A stretch of DNA of 64,000 bases, from assembly GCA_963662865.1 (NCBI GenBank), contig OY759969.1, positions 434,001-498,000 on the forward strand. The letters run 5' to 3'. This DNA comes from JAJDYQ01 sp963662865 (GTDB lineage: Bacteria > Pseudomonadota > Gammaproteobacteria > JAJDYQ01). Under the pieces are notes generated by a model. It was not told where the DNA came from and made no database searches. It saw only the letters and a program-made list of their open reading frames with translations. The translations under genes were made by a program, and so were the position numbers. Positions 9,806-18,769 of the stretch are shown piece after piece. Position 1 is the first letter of the stretch, and each line of letters starts with the position of its first letter.

Positions 9806-9837
9806 CAGGTTACCAGATATTTTTATCGGGTAACCTG
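9806..9837 (+). terminator. Hairpin between rpsA and ihfB, possible attenuating terminator
   Basis: A perfect 9-bp stem, CAGGTTACC at 9806-9814 and GGTAACCTG at 9829-9837, encloses a 14-base AT-rich loop just after the rpsA stop. The following bases (TTCGCTTATAAGG) are not a clean U-run, so it may only partly terminate or may protect the rpsA transcript end. Confidence 0.45.
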
Positions 9838-9894
9838 TTCGCTTATAAGGTTGCCTGAGGTATGATTAGGTTCTCACTCTAGGGGGAGGCGGGC

Positions 9895-10221
9895 TTGACT
9901 AAATCAAAATTAATCGAGATGTTATCAAGTAAGCTCAATCATCTGGCTTATCGTGATATTGAACTGTCAGTGAAACATCTTCTAGAGCTCATGGGTGAGT
10001 CATTATCCAATGGTGAGCGTATTGAAATCCGAGGGTTTGGCAGTTTTTCCCTGCATTATCGACCCGCACGCATGGGTAGAAACCCGAAAACGGGTGAATC
10101 CGTTGCCTTACCGGCAAAACATGTCCCGCATTTCAAGCCGGGGAAGGAACTAAGAGAAAGGGTTGATGCTGGTATGCAAAATGCGTTACGTCGAGAGACC
10201 GGACAGAATAATCAACCATAG
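9895..10221 (+). CDS. ihfB: Integration host factor subunit beta
   Basis: A 108-residue HU/IHF-family DNA-bending protein that pairs with IhfA. The body reads IEIRGFGSFSLHYRPARMGRNPKTGESV, with the beta-arm (RMGRNPKTG) that inserts into the minor groove and bends DNA sharply. The start is a TTG at 9895, supported by a strong ribosome site (AGGGGGAGG at 9881-9889). The C-terminus is about a dozen residues longer than usual and polar. Position after rpsA is standard. Confidence 0.92.
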   Translation: MTKSKLIEMLSSKLNHLAYRDIELSVKHLLELMGESLSNGERIEIRGFGSFSLHYRPARMGRNPKTGESVALPAKHVPHFKPGKELRERVDAGMQNALRRETGQNNQP

Positions 10222-10300
10222 GTTTTCGGAATTTTATTTGCCATTCCGGCTACGATCACTAAAAATACAGGCCATCTTAACGATATGCCACAGTCTCTGA

Positions 10301-11476
10301 ATGGCTGATTTGAATTCCGCTTTTCTACTTTTACTGCCAATCGCCGCCGCATCGGGATGGTTTGCTGCGTGGCACAGTCATCAGCGACCCAAGGATTCTT
10401 CGATGAATCGCTTTAACAGTGATTACTTCGAGGGTCTGAATTACCTTCTCAATGAGCAGGAAGACAAAGCTATTGAGGTTTTTCTTCGTATGGCTGAAGT
10501 CGATAAGGATACTGTAGAAACCCATTTTGCATTAGGTAATCTGTTTCGTAAGCGCGGTGAAGTTGACAGGGCCATACGTATTCATCAAAACCTGATCGCG
10601 AGAGAGGCGCTCTCGGAGGAACATCGTTCTCAGGCCTTGCTGGCCCTGGCGGAAGATTATATGCGTGCAGGGTTGCTGGACCGGGCTGAAGACCTGTTCA
10701 AGGAGATAGTGCGACGCCCTGGTAGTCATCCACGCGCCCTGGGTTATCTAATCGATATCTATGAGCAGGAAAAAGACTGGATTAGCGCAATTGAAGCAAC
10801 CCGTGAGCTTTCCGATCAGTCCGGGAATAATTATAACAGTGTAATGGCGCAGTATTTTTGCGAGCTGGCGGAACAGACCCGTGAACGAGGCGATACCAGC
10901 GCCGTTATGCGTTATCTGGAAAGGGCCTTAGCGACCGATCCGGATTGTGTAAGAGCCAATCTGTTATCAGGCCATATCCATCAAGGAGCAGGAAACTATG
11001 AAAAAGCCATTATGGCCTATAAAAAAGTAGAAAAGCAGGATATAGAATATGTCCCGGAAATTATAGACGACCTGCTTTCTTGCTATGAAAAATTAGGTAA
11101 GCCATATGCTGTAATGCTTCATCTGGATGAACTTGTGCGCAAATCCAAGGGACTTTCACCGATGCTGGCTCAGGCGTCCCTGATTCAAAGAAGGGATGGA
11201 GATGAAGCTGCGGAGCGCTATATCACCAAACAGTTACGGCGTCGCCCGACTGTTCGTGGCCTTGACAAGTTGATTGATGTTCATCTGGCATATTGCGAAG
11301 AAAGCGCGAAAGAAAATCTCGTGATGCTACGGGAACTGACACGTAAAATTCTTGAAGGAAAGCCTATATACAACTGTGTGCGCTGTGGATTTAAGGGTCG
11401 GTCACTGCATTGGCAATGCCCAGGTTGTAAGAGCTGGCACAATATGAAACCGGTACATGGTGTTGAAGGTGAATAG
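10301..11476 (+). CDS. lapB: Lipopolysaccharide assembly protein B (TPR and rubredoxin-like zinc domain)
   Basis: LapB (YciM) is an inner-membrane protein that governs turnover of LpxC by FtsH and so balances lipopolysaccharide against phospholipid synthesis. The N-terminus has one membrane segment (about residues 5-22). A series of TPR repeats fills the cytoplasmic part. The C-terminal metal site shows CVRCGF and CPGCKSW, four cysteines as expected. Length 391 is typical. In E. coli the small lapA gene precedes it; here only 79 bases separate it from ihfB, so lapA is missing from this locus. Confidence 0.9.
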   Translation: MADLNSAFLLLLPIAAASGWFAAWHSHQRPKDSSMNRFNSDYFEGLNYLLNEQEDKAIEVFLRMAEVDKDTVETHFALGNLFRKRGEVDRAIRIHQNLIAREALSEEHRSQALLALAEDYMRAGLLDRAEDLFKEIVRRPGSHPRALGYLIDIYEQEKDWISAIEATRELSDQSGNNYNSVMAQYFCELAEQTRERGDTSAVMRYLERALATDPDCVRANLLSGHIHQGAGNYEKAIMAYKKVEKQDIEYVPEIIDDLLSCYEKLGKPYAVMLHLDELVRKSKGLSPMLAQASLIQRRDGDEAAERYITKQLRRRPTVRGLDKLIDVHLAYCEESAKENLVMLRELTRKILEGKPIYNCVRCGFKGRSLHWQCPGCKSWHNMKPVHGVEGE

Positions 11477-11574
11477 TTTCGATGAAAAACATCGATACAA
11501 GCATGAGGAATGGAAGCTAACAAAAAATTCGAGGCCCACATCTGTGACGAAGCTTCTGAAATCTGGTGTCAGGG

Positions 11575-11727
11575 CTATTTCCTGGTTAAAGCCCTGGTTA
11601 TCATTCGCTCAACAGGTTTGTTCGCATTTAAGTAGATCAGTTCGGTTTCAAGGTGCCGCATTTTAAATACCCTGTAGATTTCATCCGCAAATGCCTGTCC
11701 TATGATCTCAACGGCATCAAAGTCAAA
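11575..11727 (-). pseudogene. Remnant of a DUF4325 (STAS-like) protein, C-terminal part
   Basis: On the minus strand the 446-base gap between lapB and pyrF encodes 50 residues, starting FDFDAVEIIGQAFADEIYR and continuing with VFKMRHLETELIYLNAN and VERMITRA. This matches the consensus I know for the STAS-like DUF4325 domain (hydrophobic-DF-V-IGQ-FADE-hydrophobic-RVF, then the N-A-N-V-MI-RA block). A stop codon (11728-11730) lies directly upstream of the first residue and the region beyond is AT-rich and non-coding. No start codon is available. I take it as the surviving C-terminal half of a dead gene; such proteins are often regulators with an N-terminal helix-turn-helix. Confidence 0.6.
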
Positions 11728-11784
11728 TTATAACGATTTTAAATTTTTCTACTCTAATTCAATAACTTAATGGATTGTTAACTC

Positions 11785-11790
11785 TATAAT
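11785..11790 (+). promoter_or_regulatory. Possible -10 element upstream of pyrF
   Basis: A perfect TATAAT lies 133 bases before the pyrF start in an AT-rich stretch. No good -35 hexamer is found 16-18 bases upstream, so this is a weak prediction. Confidence 0.25.
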
Positions 11791-11922
11791 TGCCTGCAAT
11801 ACTGAAGAATCAATCCTGGCAAGATACACTCCGTATCAGGCAATCATTCCGCTGTCGTTGGTGAGGCTGATTGCCGGATTGAAATAAATTTTCGTAGATG
11901 AACTGTAATAATCTGTCGGAGC

Positions 11923-12627
11923 ATGAATGTGGTGAATGACCCGAAAATAATCGTTGCATTGGATTTTCCGAATACGGCATCTGCTTCGGCGTTGATTGAC
12001 CGGTTTGATCCCTCTCTGTGCCGGTTGAAGGTAGGCAAGGAGTTATTTGTTCGCGGTGGTCCGCAGTTTGTAGAGTCAATGCAGGCGAAGGGATTCCAGG
12101 TTTTTCTGGATCTGAAATTTCATGACATTCCGAATACGGTAGCGGCGGCATGTCGTGCAGCGGCGGAGCTGGGAGTATGGATGGTCAATGTGCATGCTCT
12201 GGGCGGTTTGCAGATGATGGAGGCGGCTGCAGAAGCGGTTGCCGGTTATCAGAATCGTCCGATCTGTATTGCGGTAACCATTCTGACCAGCCTGGCCAGG
12301 TCTGATTTACAGGGTATTGGTTTGGCAGGCGAACCTGCTGAGAATGTAGATCGACTTGCGGCATCAGCGGAACAGGCAGGTCTGGATGGAGTGGTGTGTT
12401 CCGCTCCTGAGGCGGAGCGTCTTCGACAGTCTCGTGGTTCCGGTTTTCAATTAGTGACACCAGGTATTCGTCCCGTGGGAACGGATGTAAATGACCAGAA
12501 ACGTATTATGACGCCTGGCCAGGCCATTGAGGCCGGTGCCAGTTATCTGGTGATTGGTCGCCCGATTACCCGGGCTGAAGATCCGCTTCAGATTTTAAAG
12601 GCGATCAATGTCGAGCTAACCGGATAA
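11923..12627 (+). CDS. pyrF: Orotidine 5'-phosphate decarboxylase
   Basis: PyrF makes UMP from OMP, the last step of de novo pyrimidine synthesis. The 234-residue TIM barrel has the catalytic DLKFHDIPNTV motif (about residues 64-74) and the phosphate-binding LVTPGIRP near residue 178. It lies downstream of lapB, as in enterobacteria and pseudomonads. The next gene, recX, begins at the base after its stop codon. Confidence 0.95.
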   Translation: MNVVNDPKIIVALDFPNTASASALIDRFDPSLCRLKVGKELFVRGGPQFVESMQAKGFQVFLDLKFHDIPNTVAAACRAAAELGVWMVNVHALGGLQMMEAAAEAVAGYQNRPICIAVTILTSLARSDLQGIGLAGEPAENVDRLAASAEQAGLDGVVCSAPEAERLRQSRGSGFQLVTPGIRPVGTDVNDQKRIMTPGQAIEAGASYLVIGRPITRAEDPLQILKAINVELTG

Positions 12628-13101
12628 TTGCGAATGGATGAGTCGCCGGATTTTAAGCAGGGTGTCGCTGCCTTACATAAGGCGGTGAGTTTTCTGGCCC
12701 GCCGAGAGCATTCCCAGGCGGAATTAAGATGGAAACTTGCTGCACGCAGCTACAGCGATAAGGAAGTTGAGGAGGTCCTGCAACGATTGGTAGAAAAGGG
12801 TTTGCAGAGTGATCAGCGCTTTACCGAGTCTTATGTGCAATCGCGGTTCAACCGTGGGCACGGTCCGGAAAAAATTGCCATGGAACTGGGACAAAAAGGC
12901 ATTGATATCTTGCAGATTGAAGAGATTTTGTATTCAGGAGAATTCGACTGGTGCGAACTGGTCGCCGAGGTTTATCGGAAGAAATTTGCCGATAAACCGG
13001 CTCCTGATTACAAAGAAAAGGTGAAGCGATCAAGGTTCCTGCGTCAGCGAGGCTTTTCCGGTGAGCAGATTCAGTCTGTTTTGGGCGATTTTAACGCCTG
13101 A
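12628..13101 (+). CDS. recX: Regulatory protein RecX
   Basis: RecX binds RecA filaments and limits recombinase activity. The 157-residue protein shows the three-helix repeats of the family: FLARREHSQAELRWKLAARSYS, then FTESYVQSRFNRGHGPEKIA, then RSRFLRQRGFSGEQIQSVLG. The start may be the TTG at 12628, abutting the pyrF stop, or the ATG at 12634; neither has a clear ribosome site, so translational coupling to pyrF is likely. Unusually, recA, the normal neighbour in recA-recX-alaS, is not here. Confidence 0.88.
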   Translation: MRMDESPDFKQGVAALHKAVSFLARREHSQAELRWKLAARSYSDKEVEEVLQRLVEKGLQSDQRFTESYVQSRFNRGHGPEKIAMELGQKGIDILQIEEILYSGEFDWCELVAEVYRKKFADKPAPDYKEKVKRSRFLRQRGFSGEQIQSVLGDFNA

Positions 13102-13185
13102 TTTAAGCTGCAACGGCTGTTTCGCAGTCATAATTGTGGCAGAATCCGTCCTCATTTTTTAAGCGATTCATGGATTAGCCGGTTA

Positions 13186-15822
13186 ATGAAAAGCAGCGCT
13201 GAAATTCGCCAGATGTTTCTTGACTATTTTCGGGACAAAGGTCACAAGGTTGTTCCGAGCGCTACGCTGGTGCCGTCCAATGATTCGACATTGCTGTTTA
13301 CCAATGCCGGAATGGTGCCATTCAAAGATGTCTTTCTGGGGCGAGAGAAGCGTGATTATTCTCGTGCCACGAGTTCCCAGCGCTGTGTACGTGCCGGTGG
13401 CAAACACAACGATCTGGAGAATGTCGGTTATACCGCTCGTCACCATACATTTTTTGAAATGCTGGGTAATTTCAGTTTTGGTGATTATTTCAAGGAAGAT
13501 GCGATCAGGCTTGCCTGGGATTTTCTAACTGAGGTGGCAGGCCTGCCTGCGGAACGTTTGTGGGTAACGGTTTACGAAGAAGACAACGAAGCGGCCGATA
13601 TCTGGTTGCAGCAGATTGGAGTTGACCCGGATCGTTTCGGCCGAATTGGCGACAAGCCGGGCGGTAAACGTTTTGAAAGCGATAACTTCTGGTCCATGGG
13701 AGATACTGGCCCTTGTGGCCCCTGTACTGAAATTTTTTACGATCATGGCTCGCAGTGTCACGGTGCCCCCCCCGGTGCTTCAGAGGATGACGGTGATCGC
13801 TATATAGAAATCTGGAACCTCGTTTTCATCCAATTTAACCGCGATGAAAGCGGTGAAATGCATCTCTTGCCCAAGCCTTCCGTCGATACGGGTATGGGAT
13901 TGGAACGGTTGGCTGCCGTGTTGCAGGGCGTCCATGAAAATTATGAGATTGATCTCTTCGTTAATTTGACACAGGCTGCGGCCAGGATCATTGGCGTTGA
14001 AAACCAGCAGCAAAAATCATTGCGGGTTATTGCCGATCATATCCGTAGCTGCGCCTACCTGATAGTTGATGGTGTACTGCCGTCCAACGATGGGCGGGGT
14101 TATGTGCTGCGCAGGATTATTCGCCGCGCAGTTCGACATGGCCATCAGCTCGGTGCAAAAGATCCGTTCTTCCACAGGCTGGTTGGCCCGCTGTGCAGTG
14201 AAATGGGAGAAGCTCATCCAGAACTGAATATGGCGCGTACCCGGGTTGAACAGGTATTACAACAGGAGGAAAAACGTTTTGCCGAAGCTCTGGAGCAGGG
14301 CATAAAAATTCTTGAACAGGATATTCAGGGCATGTCTTCCGGTGATATTCCAGGAGAAACAATCTTCCGGCTCTATGACACGTATGGTTTTCCAGTTGAT
14401 CTGATGGCCGATATTGCCCGTGAACGGAATCTGGGAATGGATATGGAAGGTTTTGAAACCTGCATGAGCGGGCAGCGCGAACGTGCCCGTGCCGCGGGTA
14501 GCTTCAAAGCAGATTATAGCCAGACGATCAGCGCAGACATGGAATCAGATTTTACAGGTTATGAACATTTCGACGGCACATCAGAAATTGCAGCACTGTT
14601 GTATGATGGGAAGTCCGTAGGCCAGTTAAAATCCGATCAGGAAGGCTCGGTGATATTGAATGAAACGCCTTTTTACGCCGAATCCGGCGGTCAGGTTGGT
14701 GACCAGGGCACAATAACGGGAGACTCGGTTCTATTTGAGGTATCTGATACTCGGAAGCAGGTTAATTCAATTATTCATATTGGCAGGCTGAAAGAAGGCG
14801 TGTTGAATGTTGGTGACCGGGTAAAGCCGAGTATTGACCGGCAACGTCGTCAATCCATCACGCTGAATCATTCGGCAACCCATTTGTTGCATGCGGCACT
14901 TCGTCAGATATTGGGACCCCATGTGACGCAGAGAGGTTCTCTTGTTGCGCCGGATCATTTACGTTTCGATTTCGCTCATTCTGACCCGGTTAACCATGAT
15001 GAATTACGGGCCATTGAATATCTGGTCAATCAGCAAATCCGGTCCAACTATGAGTCGCAGACCAGATTGATGCTGATTGACGATGCAATAACCTCCGGTG
15101 CGATGGCACTATTCGATGAAAAGTATGATGATGAAGTTCGCGTATTGAGCCTGGGAGACTTCTCCATGGAACTGTGCGGTGGTACCCACGTAAAGCAAAC
15201 CGGCGATATTGGTTTTTTCAAGCTGACCCAGGAGACGGGTATTGCAGCCGGTGTGCGCCGTATTGAAGCCGTGACTGGAGACGCTGCGCTTGACGCGGTG
15301 TCCCGGACTGAAAGTGAGTTGGATATGATTTCATCCATTGTAAAAGGCCCACGCCATACTATCGCGGATAGCGTTCGTTCCATGGCGGACCGCTTACGCA
15401 TTGTGGACAGGGAGCTCGAGCAGCTCAAGTCTGTTCTGGCGAGTTCCCAGGGCGATGACATGGTCGGCAGGGCGACCGAGATTGCCGGTATCAAGGTACT
15501 GGCTGAGATGTTGGACAATGCCGATATGAAAGTACTGCGGGAGACGGTTGACCAACTGAAAAACAAGCTGGGCAGTGCGGCCGTTGTGTTAGCCGGCGTC
15601 GAAAGGGATAAAATCCGCCTGATCGCCGGAGTGAGCAAGGACGCCAGCAAACAGATTCCTGCCGGAGAACTGGTGAACATGGTGGCCGAGCAGGTCGGCG
15701 GTCGTGGTGGTGGCCGTCCCGATATGGCACAGGCTGGTGGAAGCGATGTCGATGCACTGCCGGCGGCCCTGCGGTCGGTAACCGGCTGGGTTGAGCAACG
15801 CCTGACCGGGTCGGCAATATAA
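13186..15822 (+). CDS. alaS: Alanyl-tRNA synthetase
   Basis: Charges tRNA-Ala. At 878 residues it is full length. The class II catalytic core is N-terminal (motif 2 region SSQRCVRAGGKHNDLENVG). The editing domain has the zinc ligands in NHSATHLLHAALR and LCGGTHVKQTG, and a C-terminal DHHA1 domain ends with VGGRGGGRPDMAQAGG. The ATG at 13186 fits the family start (MKSSAEIRQMFLDYF). It is followed by lysC and csrA, the order seen in pseudomonads. Confidence 0.97.
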   Translation: MKSSAEIRQMFLDYFRDKGHKVVPSATLVPSNDSTLLFTNAGMVPFKDVFLGREKRDYSRATSSQRCVRAGGKHNDLENVGYTARHHTFFEMLGNFSFGDYFKEDAIRLAWDFLTEVAGLPAERLWVTVYEEDNEAADIWLQQIGVDPDRFGRIGDKPGGKRFESDNFWSMGDTGPCGPCTEIFYDHGSQCHGAPPGASEDDGDRYIEIWNLVFIQFNRDESGEMHLLPKPSVDTGMGLERLAAVLQGVHENYEIDLFVNLTQAAARIIGVENQQQKSLRVIADHIRSCAYLIVDGVLPSNDGRGYVLRRIIRRAVRHGHQLGAKDPFFHRLVGPLCSEMGEAHPELNMARTRVEQVLQQEEKRFAEALEQGIKILEQDIQGMSSGDIPGETIFRLYDTYGFPVDLMADIARERNLGMDMEGFETCMSGQRERARAAGSFKADYSQTISADMESDFTGYEHFDGTSEIAALLYDGKSVGQLKSDQEGSVILNETPFYAESGGQVGDQGTITGDSVLFEVSDTRKQVNSIIHIGRLKEGVLNVGDRVKPSIDRQRRQSITLNHSATHLLHAALRQILGPHVTQRGSLVAPDHLRFDFAHSDPVNHDELRAIEYLVNQQIRSNYESQTRLMLIDDAITSGAMALFDEKYDDEVRVLSLGDFSMELCGGTHVKQTGDIGFFKLTQETGIAAGVRRIEAVTGDAALDAVSRTESELDMISSIVKGPRHTIADSVRSMADRLRIVDRELEQLKSVLASSQGDDMVGRATEIAGIKVLAEMLDNADMKVLRETVDQLKNKLGSAAVVLAGVERDKIRLIAGVSKDASKQIPAGELVNMVAEQVGGRGGGRPDMAQAGGSDVDALPAALRSVTGWVEQRLTGSAI

Positions 15823-15918
15823 TCTTATTGCCCGTTCATTCATTTACCATAACCCTGCTCGCCGTTTGTGTCGCACAGCTTGGGCTAAAGGCCCGTTATA
15901 AAACAGTAAGGAAATCCA

Positions 15919-17136
15919 GTGGCATTGGTTGTTCAAAAATATGGCGGAACCTCAGTTGGTACAACGGAGCGTATCCGGGCGGTAGCCGACAAGGTAATCA
16001 GTTACAGGCAGCAGGGACACGATGTGGCCGTTGTGGTTTCTGCCATGAGCGGTGAAACCAACCGGCTTATTGGTTTAGCTGGCGAAATCAGCAGGCGTCC
16101 CGTGGCACGTGAATATGACGTACTGGTTTCAACCGGTGAGCAGGTTACTATCGCCCTGTTAAGCATGGCGCTCGAAGAACGGGGTCAGGCCGCACGCTCC
16201 TACACCGGAGGGCAGGTACATATCCTGACCGATGATGCGTATTCCAGGGCGCGCATCCGCAGGATTGACGGTTTCAGAATAAAAAAAGACCTGGATGCCG
16301 GACGAGTGGCCGTGATTGCCGGATTCCAGGGCGTTGACGAAAACGACAACGTTACCACACTGGGTCGTGGAGGATCCGATACTACTGCGGTGGCCCTGGC
16401 TGCTGTGCTCGAAGCCGATGAATGCCAGATTTTCACCGATGTTGACGGTGTATATACAACAGACCCGCGGGTCGTTCCCGAGGCACGCAGGTTATTTCGT
16501 ATCACCTTTGAAGAAATGCTGGAAATGGCCAGCCTCGGTTCCAGGGTACTGCAGAATCGTGCCGTTGAATTCGCTGGAAAGTATAATATACCGTTAAGAG
16601 TGCTATCCTCATTTGAAGAAGGTGAAGGTACACTGATTAGCGACGAGGAAGCAGGAGTGGAACAACCAAAAATTGCGGGTATTGCGTTTAATCGAGATGA
16701 AGCCAAGCTGACCATTGCCGGTGTGCCGGATCACCCGGGCGTGGCATATCGCATATTAGGTCCGATTGCAGATAGTAATCTGGAAGTTGACATGATCGTT
16801 CAGAACGTGGGCCAGGATGATATGACCGACTTCACGTTCACTGTCCATCGCAATGATTACGATAAAGCGCTGGAAATTTTGCGAGGTATTGCCGGAGACC
16901 TGGGGGCGCGCGAAGTGACCGGTGATCCAAAGATTGTAAAAATATCAATTGTAGGCGTTGGTATGCGCTCCCATGCCGGGATTGCCAGCGGCATGTTTGA
17001 ATCGCTGGCCAATGAGGGTATTAATATACAGATGATTTCAACATCTGAAATCAAGATATCGATTGTCGTTGATGAAAAATATCTGGAGCTTGCGGTACGT
17101 ACCCTGCACGAAAAATTCAAACTTGAGCAGGAATAG
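15919..17136 (+). CDS. lysC: Aspartate kinase
   Basis: Catalyses the first step of the lysine, threonine and methionine branch, phosphorylating aspartate. The 405-residue protein has the KYGGTSVG motif at residues 7-14, the FTDVDGVYTTDPR segment, and two ACT domains at the C-terminus that bind lysine and/or threonine. The start is GTG at 15919 with TAAGGAAA upstream; an internal start for a small beta subunit is possible in this family but is not evident here. Confidence 0.94.
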   Translation: MALVVQKYGGTSVGTTERIRAVADKVISYRQQGHDVAVVVSAMSGETNRLIGLAGEISRRPVAREYDVLVSTGEQVTIALLSMALEERGQAARSYTGGQVHILTDDAYSRARIRRIDGFRIKKDLDAGRVAVIAGFQGVDENDNVTTLGRGGSDTTAVALAAVLEADECQIFTDVDGVYTTDPRVVPEARRLFRITFEEMLEMASLGSRVLQNRAVEFAGKYNIPLRVLSSFEEGEGTLISDEEAGVEQPKIAGIAFNRDEAKLTIAGVPDHPGVAYRILGPIADSNLEVDMIVQNVGQDDMTDFTFTVHRNDYDKALEILRGIAGDLGAREVTGDPKIVKISIVGVGMRSHAGIASGMFESLANEGINIQMISTSEIKISIVVDEKYLELAVRTLHEKFKLEQE

Positions 17137-17272
17137 GCATTTATAATTGATTTTCGAACACCCGCCGGGTAATAATTCTCTGCGATTATTCAGGAATAAT
17201 CTGGTGGGGACCGGAGACACAGGACAGGGATACCACTCACATGGTCGTCCAGGGGATGCAAGGAGAAGCAAA

Positions 17273-17461
17273 ATGCTGATATTAACCAGGAGGTCTGGAG
17301 AGACGTTAATGATTGGTGATAATGTCTCCGTTACAGTATTAGGGGTCAAAGGGAATCAGGTTCGGCTGGGTATAAATGCACCGCGTGATATATTGGTACA
17401 CCGCAGAGAAATTTACGATCAAATTCTGAAAGAACAATCCGATCTACTCGGAAAAGATTAA
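17273..17461 (+). CDS. csrA: Carbon storage regulator CsrA/RsmA
   Basis: A small dimeric RNA-binding protein that represses or stabilises mRNAs by binding GGA motifs. The 62 residues begin MLILTRRSGETLMIGD and include the conserved VRLGINAPRDILVHREEIY-like core (here VHRREIY). The ATG at 17273 has an excellent ribosome site (AAGGAGAAG); the frame is open further upstream to 17147, but this is not coding for a CsrA. The position alaS-lysC-csrA-tRNA-Ser is conserved among gammaproteobacteria. Confidence 0.95.
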   Translation: MLILTRRSGETLMIGDNVSVTVLGVKGNQVRLGINAPRDILVHRREIYDQILKEQSDLLGKD

Positions 17462-17491
17462 TATAAGGAACAATCGCTGTTGAAAAAATCA

Positions 17492-17581
17492 GGAGAGATG
17501 GCCGAGTGGCTGAAGGCGCTCCCCTGCTAAGGGAGTATACGTTAACGCGTATCGAGGGTTCGAATCCCTCTCTCTCCGCCA
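17492..17581 (+). tRNA. tRNA-Ser (anticodon GCU)
   Basis: A 90-base class II tRNA with acceptor stem GGAGAGA/TCTCTCC, a long variable arm and encoded CCA. The anticodon loop is CTGCTAA with GCT at 17526-17528, reading AGC and AGU codons. It lies just after csrA. Confidence 0.96.
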
Positions 17582-17588
17582 ATTCACG

Positions 17589-17619
17589 AAAAAACCGGTT
17601 CTCTGAAACCGGTTTTTTT
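17589..17619 (+). terminator. Rho-independent terminator after tRNA-Ser
   Basis: The arm AAAAAACCGGTT (17589-17600) pairs with AACCGGTTTTTT (17607-17618), giving a strong stem with a 6-base loop and a U-run. It ends the lysC-csrA-tRNA-Ser transcription group and, because it is symmetrical, can serve the opposing strand too. Confidence 0.85.
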
Positions 17620-17843
17620 ACGCCTGAACCTCGCTGCTTCAAGCGTACCGGGCCATCCCCGTTTCTACCCTTTGCTGGCTTCTCTTTTCATATCTTCGAG
17701 AGGGAGGAACTGCTCAGGCATGGACAGCTTCCCTGCCGTACCGTTCATGTCAGAAAAACCAGCAAAGTCTCTGACATTGTGCAAGCCGGATATGTTCTGA
17801 GAACAAGTATCTATCATCACTTTCTACACAATGTGGTGAATTT

Positions 17844-18206
17844 TCACAACCGGCCGGCCACGAAAGCGCCCTGTCGAATAATCAGTTTTTCCTTTTCTGC
17901 TTTACTGAGTTGTTTTATCCGATATTCGAGTTTGGACGCCTCGCTCCGGTCATCTGCATTCTGTTGCCATACCACTTTCAAAAGCCCTTTACCGCGCAGC
18001 GACTTTGCCCCTTTACCATTTTTCCCCTGGTGTTCTTCAAGTCGTCTTTGCAGGTCGGTTGTAATACCGGTATAAAGCCCGCCGTTCTGGCAGCGGATCA
18101 TATAGATGTACCACCGGGGAACGGATGACTTGCCGGGTGTTTTTCCAGCATGGCCGCCACGGTCCGGCGTAACTTCAGGCAATTCTTTCAGTGAGGCATC
18201 GGGCAT
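17844..18206 (-). CDS. GIY-YIG nuclease superfamily protein (YhbQ/UPF0213-like)
   Basis: A 120-residue single-domain protein. The GIY-YIG signature is WYIYMIRC (residues 32-39) and LYTGITTDLQRRLEEHQ, with the family's downstream KGLLKVVWQQ and EASKLEYRIKQL segments, where the glutamate near residue 89 is the usual metal ligand. Proteins of this type are small putative nucleases of poorly known function. The N-terminal 30 residues before the domain are polar and unusual in length, but no alternative start is visible. It stands where clpA is often found next to infA. Confidence 0.85.
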   Translation of the reverse strand: MPDASLKELPEVTPDRGGHAGKTPGKSSVPRWYIYMIRCQNGGLYTGITTDLQRRLEEHQGKNGKGAKSLRGKGLLKVVWQQNADDRSEASKLEYRIKQLSKAEKEKLIIRQGAFVAGRL

Positions 18207-18398
18207 CGGGGTTAAATTCTGCTTAATCAGGAACAGGGCGGGAGGGATTTCAGCGACTTGCTCGTTCTATGGCATGCCCGAATGACATTTTCTTAAAGTA
18301 TCTGCCTGGGTTTCGGCCTGTGTCCAGTGTGCGCGGTCATGGATGAAGTGAAGGGCTGAATAGCGTATGAACTTGCACCGTGATTGTTTTAACGGCTG

Positions 18399-18617
18399 TT
18401 AGCGTTCTCTGAAAGTAATTCTACCCTTGGTAAGGTCATAGGGAGTCAGTTCGACGGTGACCGTATCGCCGGTCAGGATACGAATGTAGTGTTTACGTAT
18501 TTTCCCGGATATATGCGCAGTAACCAGATGGCCGTTTTCAAGTTTCACTCTGAACATCGTATTGGGCAGCGTCTCAACGACCGTGCCCTGCATTTCGATC
18601 TGATCTTCTTTAGCCAT
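18399..18617 (-). CDS. infA: Translation initiation factor IF-1
   Basis: The 72-residue OB-fold protein binds the ribosomal A site and assists IF-2 and IF-3. The sequence MAKEDQIEMQGTVVETLPN and later HISGKIRKHYIRILTGD are diagnostic. Its placement on the minus strand downstream of bpt and aat matches the infA-bpt-aat neighbourhood of pseudomonads. Confidence 0.96.
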   Translation of the reverse strand: MAKEDQIEMQGTVVETLPNTMFRVKLENGHLVTAHISGKIRKHYIRILTGDTVTVELTPYDLTKGRITFRER

Positions 18618-18769
18618 ACTTCTAGGGTAGTCTGGAAAGCGGTGTATTCTGCATAATTTGATACTGGAAGCAAGGGAGATTTTGGTAATAAGCCAGCATG
18701 GATGGTCTGATTATCTCTCGATTTTCAGATACCGGCTCCGATAGTGATTCGATGCAGCTTGCAACAAGG

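Noticed and set aside
17506..18075. A 189-residue plus-strand frame starting within tRNA-Ser
   Set aside because: It begins inside a tRNA, crosses a terminator and runs antisense to the GIY-YIG gene.
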